Origin: an uncultured Clostridia bacterium
GTDB taxonomy: Bacteria; Bacillota; Clostridia; Oscillospirales; Acutalibacteraceae
NCBI GenBank assembly: GCA_947627055.1
Contig: CANQUS010000001.1
Span: 62,001 to 126,000 of the forward strand
Reading direction: 5' to 3'
Length of the DNA: 64,000 nucleotides
The stretch's first letter is position 1; each line of letters begins with the position of its first letter. Of this stretch, positions 61,345 to 64,000 are shown one piece after another. Under the pieces are notes generated by a model that saw only the letters and a list, made by a program, of their open reading frames with translations, was not told the DNA's origin and ran no database searches. A program made the translations under genes and the position numbers.

Positions 61345-62391
61345 TTAATTGTTTTTATCGTTATCCAAAATTACGATCCCTCGATCATCGTTTTGGAAAC
61401 CGGGTTTAACTGCCTGCATATCTGAAAGCACCCAGTTAAACTCACCTGTATGGATAACGCTTCCGCAGTATTCGCACTTACCCGCGCTTGCGGAATCAAC
61501 CGGCGCGCCGCAGTGAGGACAGGATGAGGAGATAACACCGTTAATAATGCTGGTCTTAATACCCTTTCTCCTTATAAAGGTGAGCAGATACGTCATATAT
61601 ACGTCCGCGTTTGCGTCTCCCTTGATGACAGAGCCTGTTTTTTCGTCGATGATATAATCGACCATGCGTGTTTTCATGCATACTGTCAGGTGTTCATAGT
61701 TTTCATCGCGAACGTATTTGTGCAGAAATGCCTGATTCACATTGATGCGCTCTATAACGTTGATCCTACCGAGACGGATATACTCTTGAATCTGCATATT
61801 ATGTTGTTCGAAAAGCTCTTCCTTTTCGAGGACTCTGATTTTCTCCCAGTCGCGCGCCGTCCAAGCATTTTGCAAGGTGATAAATATATTTTTGCTCCAT
61901 GCGATGAATTTGTCTGCACTGAAGTCAGGATCGGACTGCCTGATAGTTTCTGTGATTTTTGCTGTAAAGTCAAGCGGCATAAACTGCTGTGGGGTTTCGC
62001 GTGAGCTGTAGGACTGTGTACGGGTAGGAGTATGGGTTTTGGTATGGTTTACACCTTTTAAATGTTTTACCAGTGTCTGAACGATAACCAGAACTATGAC
62101 TACTATAATCGCAATCGTTAAAACGACGGGATTGTCATCGCTGTTGTCGCTGCGGTCACTGTATGTAGTGGTGTAATTGTCGCCGTAGTCGTAGCCGTAG
62201 TCATTGCCGCCGTAGTCATTGCCACCGTAGTCACCGCCGCCGTAGTCACCGCCGCCCCAATCACCTCCGCCGCCGTAGTCATTAAAATTACCGACATCAA
62301 TTGGGAGGTTATAGTATGCTCCTGCAATAGCTGTAGGAATTGATATAAAAACTATTATTGATAGTATCAGTGTCAGAATACGTTTTTTCAT
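61345..62391 (-). CDS. Tim44-like membrane protein with Gly-rich segment and zinc ribbon (copy 1)
   Basis: A 348-aa protein. Residues 5-24 are a signal-like helix (MKKRILTLILSII start). They are followed by a Gly/Asp/Tyr-rich repeat region with GGGDYGGGDYGGNDYG units (about 38-70), a membrane helix (about 90-110), the Tim44-like domain (about 145-285) and the zinc ribbon CPHCGAP...CEYCGS (about 300-320). The zinc ribbon and Tim44 part should face the cytosol if the signal helix stays uncleaved. It is the first complete copy of the array. The Gly-rich repeats are visible as short DNA repeats at about 62180-62285. Confidence 0.78.
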   Translation of the reverse strand: MKKRILTLILSIIVFISIPTAIAGAYYNLPIDVGNFNDYGGGGDWGGGDYGGGDYGGNDYGGNDYGYDYGDNYTTTYSDRSDNSDDNPVVLTIAIIVVIVLVIVQTLVKHLKGVNHTKTHTPTRTQSYSSRETPQQFMPLDFTAKITETIRQSDPDFSADKFIAWSKNIFITLQNAWTARDWEKIRVLEKEELFEQHNMQIQEYIRLGRINVIERINVNQAFLHKYVRDENYEHLTVCMKTRMVDYIIDEKTGSVIKGDANADVYMTYLLTFIRRKGIKTSIINGVISSSCPHCGAPVDSASAGKCEYCGSVIHTGEFNWVLSDMQAVKPGFQNDDRGIVILDNDKNN

Positions 62392-62439
62392 TTTAAATTT
62401 AAAATCTCCTTTGGAATTTATATCTATTTCCTCAATACC

Positions 62440-62873
62440 GGATAAGACCCGGTTGTAGTCACTTTTTTACCACGCTGCGGCAGAAACCGCATAGTCGGAG
62501 GAATCAAAAGGATATAGGATTGCCGCAGTTGGGACACAGGGGAGATATAGCACCGTTTATCTTATCTGTACAAATACCTTTATGTCTAATGAAGGTCATA
62601 ATTTATTTCATATTTTTGTTCTTGGTTTTACTCCCCAACAAAACCTGCTTAGTTTTTTCATCGATAATATGATCACGAGCAGAAATATCAGCATAAACCA
62701 TGAGATGATCATATTCATTATCTCTGACGAGCTTATAAAGATATGAATTGCGCACATATATTTTTTCCATCATATTTATGCGTCCATGGGCAGAAATAAG
62801 TATGCTCCGATCGCCTGTGAAACGATGAAAATATTTAAACTGACAAAAACAATACAATAACAGCTTTTTTCAT
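62440..62873 (-). pseudogene. Decayed fourth Tim44-like zinc-ribbon gene
   Basis: Fragments in different frames resemble copy 1. A start MKKAVIVLFLSV (from 62873) is followed by a stop; a shifted segment SQAIGAYLFLPMD matches copy 1 IAGAYYNLPID. Then HGRINMMEKIYVRNSYLYKLVRD and HIIDEKTKQVLLGS match copy 1. After another frame change, TFIRHKGIC, INGAIS and LCPNCGNP match the region around the zinc ribbon. The middle part is deleted. It lies upstream of copy 1 on the same strand, so the array once had at least four copies. Confidence 0.75.
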
Positions 62874-63006
62874 TAAACAGATTCCTTAATATGTGTAAGG
62901 GAGTATAATTATTTTTTTGACGATTGTTATGATTATAATACAATAAGAGCTTAAAAAAAGCAAGTAACGCAATAAAATATTTTGTCGGAATACGGGTGAA
63001 TTTGAC

Positions 63007-63042
63007 AATAAAAAACGGTACAGCAGACGCCATACCGTTTAG
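63007..63042 (-). terminator. Terminator after V-type ATPase subunit D
   Basis: On the minus strand AAACGGTA (63040-63033) pairs with TACCGTTT (63020-63013), followed by TTTTATTG. It ends the V-type ATPase operon before the Tim44-like array. Confidence 0.8.
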
Positions 63043-63070
63043 TAATAAATATATTGAATGATCAAAAAAA

Positions 63071-63697
63071 TTATTCAGAATTTTTAGAGGCTTTCTGACT
63101 TTTGATAACCTTAAGACGTGAAAATTCCTCTCTGTCCTTTTCTTCCAGAGCCTCGGAGATAAATTTGACCGTCTCCTCAAACTTAGGTATCATAACATTT
63201 TTGAGAGCGTTTGCGCGCTTCTGAGTTTTTTTGATAGCGTCCGCCAAGCGATAAACGCTGTTTTCGACCTCGGCAAGAACTGCGGTGAGTTTTTTTACCT
63301 CATGAAAGCGAAGATACGCTTCGTCAAGAGCGGCGTTCGTTGAGTAAATGCTGAAATACAACTTTACATCATCTGTATCATTCATGGTGACAATAGGGAT
63401 CTCAACCCCCATAACGCTCCGATAAAAAAGCTTCAGGCTTGTTTCCTCGGGGACTGTCTTTGAAAATTCATCACAAAAGCCGAGTGTGATGTTGGCAAAC
63501 TGTAAAGCCTTATATGCTTTATTATAGGTTATGTCGATTTTGTCTTGGATCTCTGTGGCTTTATCTATCAGTGTCATCATTTCACGCACGAGAATATTTC
63601 GTTTTCTGTCAAGAAGCTCAAAGCCGTTTTTGGCAAGCGCAAGCGATTTTTTTGTCGCCATCAGATTTCCTTTTGTAGGTACAGCCTGAACTGCCAT
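63071..63697 (-). CDS. atpD: V/A-type ATP synthase subunit D
   Basis: A 208-aa central-stalk subunit that couples ATP hydrolysis or synthesis in V1/A1 to ion transport in the membrane ring. VPTKGNLMATKKSLALAKNGFELLDRKRNILVREM is the conserved N-terminal coiled-coil region; the C-terminal helix begins RLADAIKKTQKRANALKNV. GGAGGTGA precedes the ATG. It is 21 bp after subunit B and the last gene of the operon. Confidence 0.95.
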   Translation of the reverse strand: MAVQAVPTKGNLMATKKSLALAKNGFELLDRKRNILVREMMTLIDKATEIQDKIDITYNKAYKALQFANITLGFCDEFSKTVPEETSLKLFYRSVMGVEIPIVTMNDTDDVKLYFSIYSTNAALDEAYLRFHEVKKLTAVLAEVENSVYRLADAIKKTQKRANALKNVMIPKFEETVKFISEALEEKDREEFSRLKVIKSQKASKNSE

Positions 63698-63718
63698 ATA
63701 GCGTCACCTCCACAAGCT

Positions 63719-64000
63719 TTAAGCAATATCCTCATCGTTGCTGTTGTCGTCACTCTCGTCTGCTCCAAAGGTTTCAAACGTGATCGAGTCAGTGTCCTCA
63801 ATGTAGTATTTGTCGAGGATCTCGTCATCAACACGGTCAAGCTCCTCTCTCGGCAAAGTCGAAAGAAGCTTCCATCCGAGGTCAAGACTTTGCTCGATAG
63901 TCCTGTTTTCGTTATAGCCCTGATTTACAAAGTAGCGTTCAAAGAGCTTGCCAAATTCAATATATTTTTTATCTACAGGGGAAAGCTCCTCCTCGCCGAT
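63719..64000 (-). CDS. atpB: V/A-type ATP synthase subunit B, C-terminal part
   Basis: The last 93 codons of the non-catalytic nucleotide-binding subunit, cut by the window end. The translation reads IGEEELSPVDKKYIEFGKLF at the edge and YNENRTIEQSLDLGWKLLSTLPREEL further on, a match to the family C-terminal helical domain. It ends in an acidic tail (DESDDNSNDEDIA). The remaining V-type ATPase genes must lie beyond the window to the right. Confidence 0.93.
   Translation of the reverse strand: MGEEELSPVDKKYIEFGKLFERYFVNQGYNENRTIEQSLDLGWKLLSTLPREELDRVDDEILDKYYIEDTDSITFETFGADESDDNSNDEDIA

Noticed and set aside
62776..63180. 134-aa frame on the minus strand
   Set aside because: It joins the antisense-frame end of subunit D, a terminator and part of the decayed Tim44-like gene. 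Only its last 15 or so residues are meaningful, as pseudogene sequence.
1..64000. CRISPR array, prophage, rRNA or tRNA genes
   Set aside because: No regular repeat-spacer pattern, phage structural genes, rRNA segments or cloverleaf-like sequences were recognised anywhere in the window.

Overview
The window reads as a chromosomal segment of a spore-forming, low-to-moderate GC Firmicute of the class Clostridia, most like the Ruminococcaceae/Oscillospiraceae. This is inferred from a spoVM micro-gene beside rsgA-thiN, a PASTA-bearing SpoVD/FtsI protein, a V/A-type ATPase, two T-boxes, a C-type (Cys-rich) L28, a DUF4250 protein, frequent TTG starts behind strong Shine-Dalgarno sites, and many near-consensus sigma-A promoters. 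I cannot name the species from sequence alone.

Layout. 1-5755: the end of rsgA, thiN, a 51-aa Cys-rich membrane micro-protein, spoVM, then rpmG-secE-nusG-rplK-rplA, rplJ-rplL behind an L10 leader, and rpmB. 5900-8480 (minus strand): queD-queE-queC-queF for queuosine precursor synthesis, behind a preQ1-I-type riboswitch and a long structured leader. 8670-14350: a P-type ATPase of the CtpE/CaxP type, then a cysteine T-box driving cysE-cysS-cdd. 14360-23290: a 54-aa Asn/Gln-rich micro-protein (minus strand), gltB-gltD behind a terminator-like attenuator, a small gene split by an in-frame TAA, mtaB and a small membrane protein. 23290-25500 (minus strand): pfkB (broken by an in-frame TAA), a TrmB-family regulator and a VOC protein, with a palindromic operator candidate upstream.

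26190-39310 is the division and cell-wall cluster: a MraZ operator of four 10-bp-phased repeats, mraZ, rsmH, ftsL-like, spoVD/ftsI, a degenerate Mur-ligase-like gene, mraY, ftsW, murG, murA, divIB/ftsQ and ftsZ. murE, murF, murD and murC are absent; the Mur-ligase-like protein sits where murE/murF usually lie. 39500-44800: a tyrosine T-box with tyrS, nusB, a TsaD-like paralog, xseA, xseB and ispA. 44830-45612 is an internally deleted IS3-family element.

45880-55600: a DUF1538 membrane protein with a tandem-domain PII-like protein, a zinc-ribbon/DUF2726/CFI-box fusion, a phosphoesterase, aroB, a TPR-SUFU-DUF2185 protein, a TPR-like protein, an EamA transporter, an HD hydrolase, a GNAT protein and tspO. 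55600-64000: asnB and a ClC channel (minus strand), a DUF4250 gene (plus strand), then on the minus strand three tandem Tim44-like zinc-ribbon membrane proteins, a decayed fourth copy, and V-type ATPase subunits D and B (cut by the window end).

Most of the window is conserved housekeeping sequence. The least expected signals are the pseudo-Mur ligase in the division cluster, the Tim44/zinc-ribbon tandem array with its decayed copy, the long queD leader, and two otherwise intact reading frames each interrupted by one TAA. I saw no CRISPR array, prophage, rRNA or tRNA gene.
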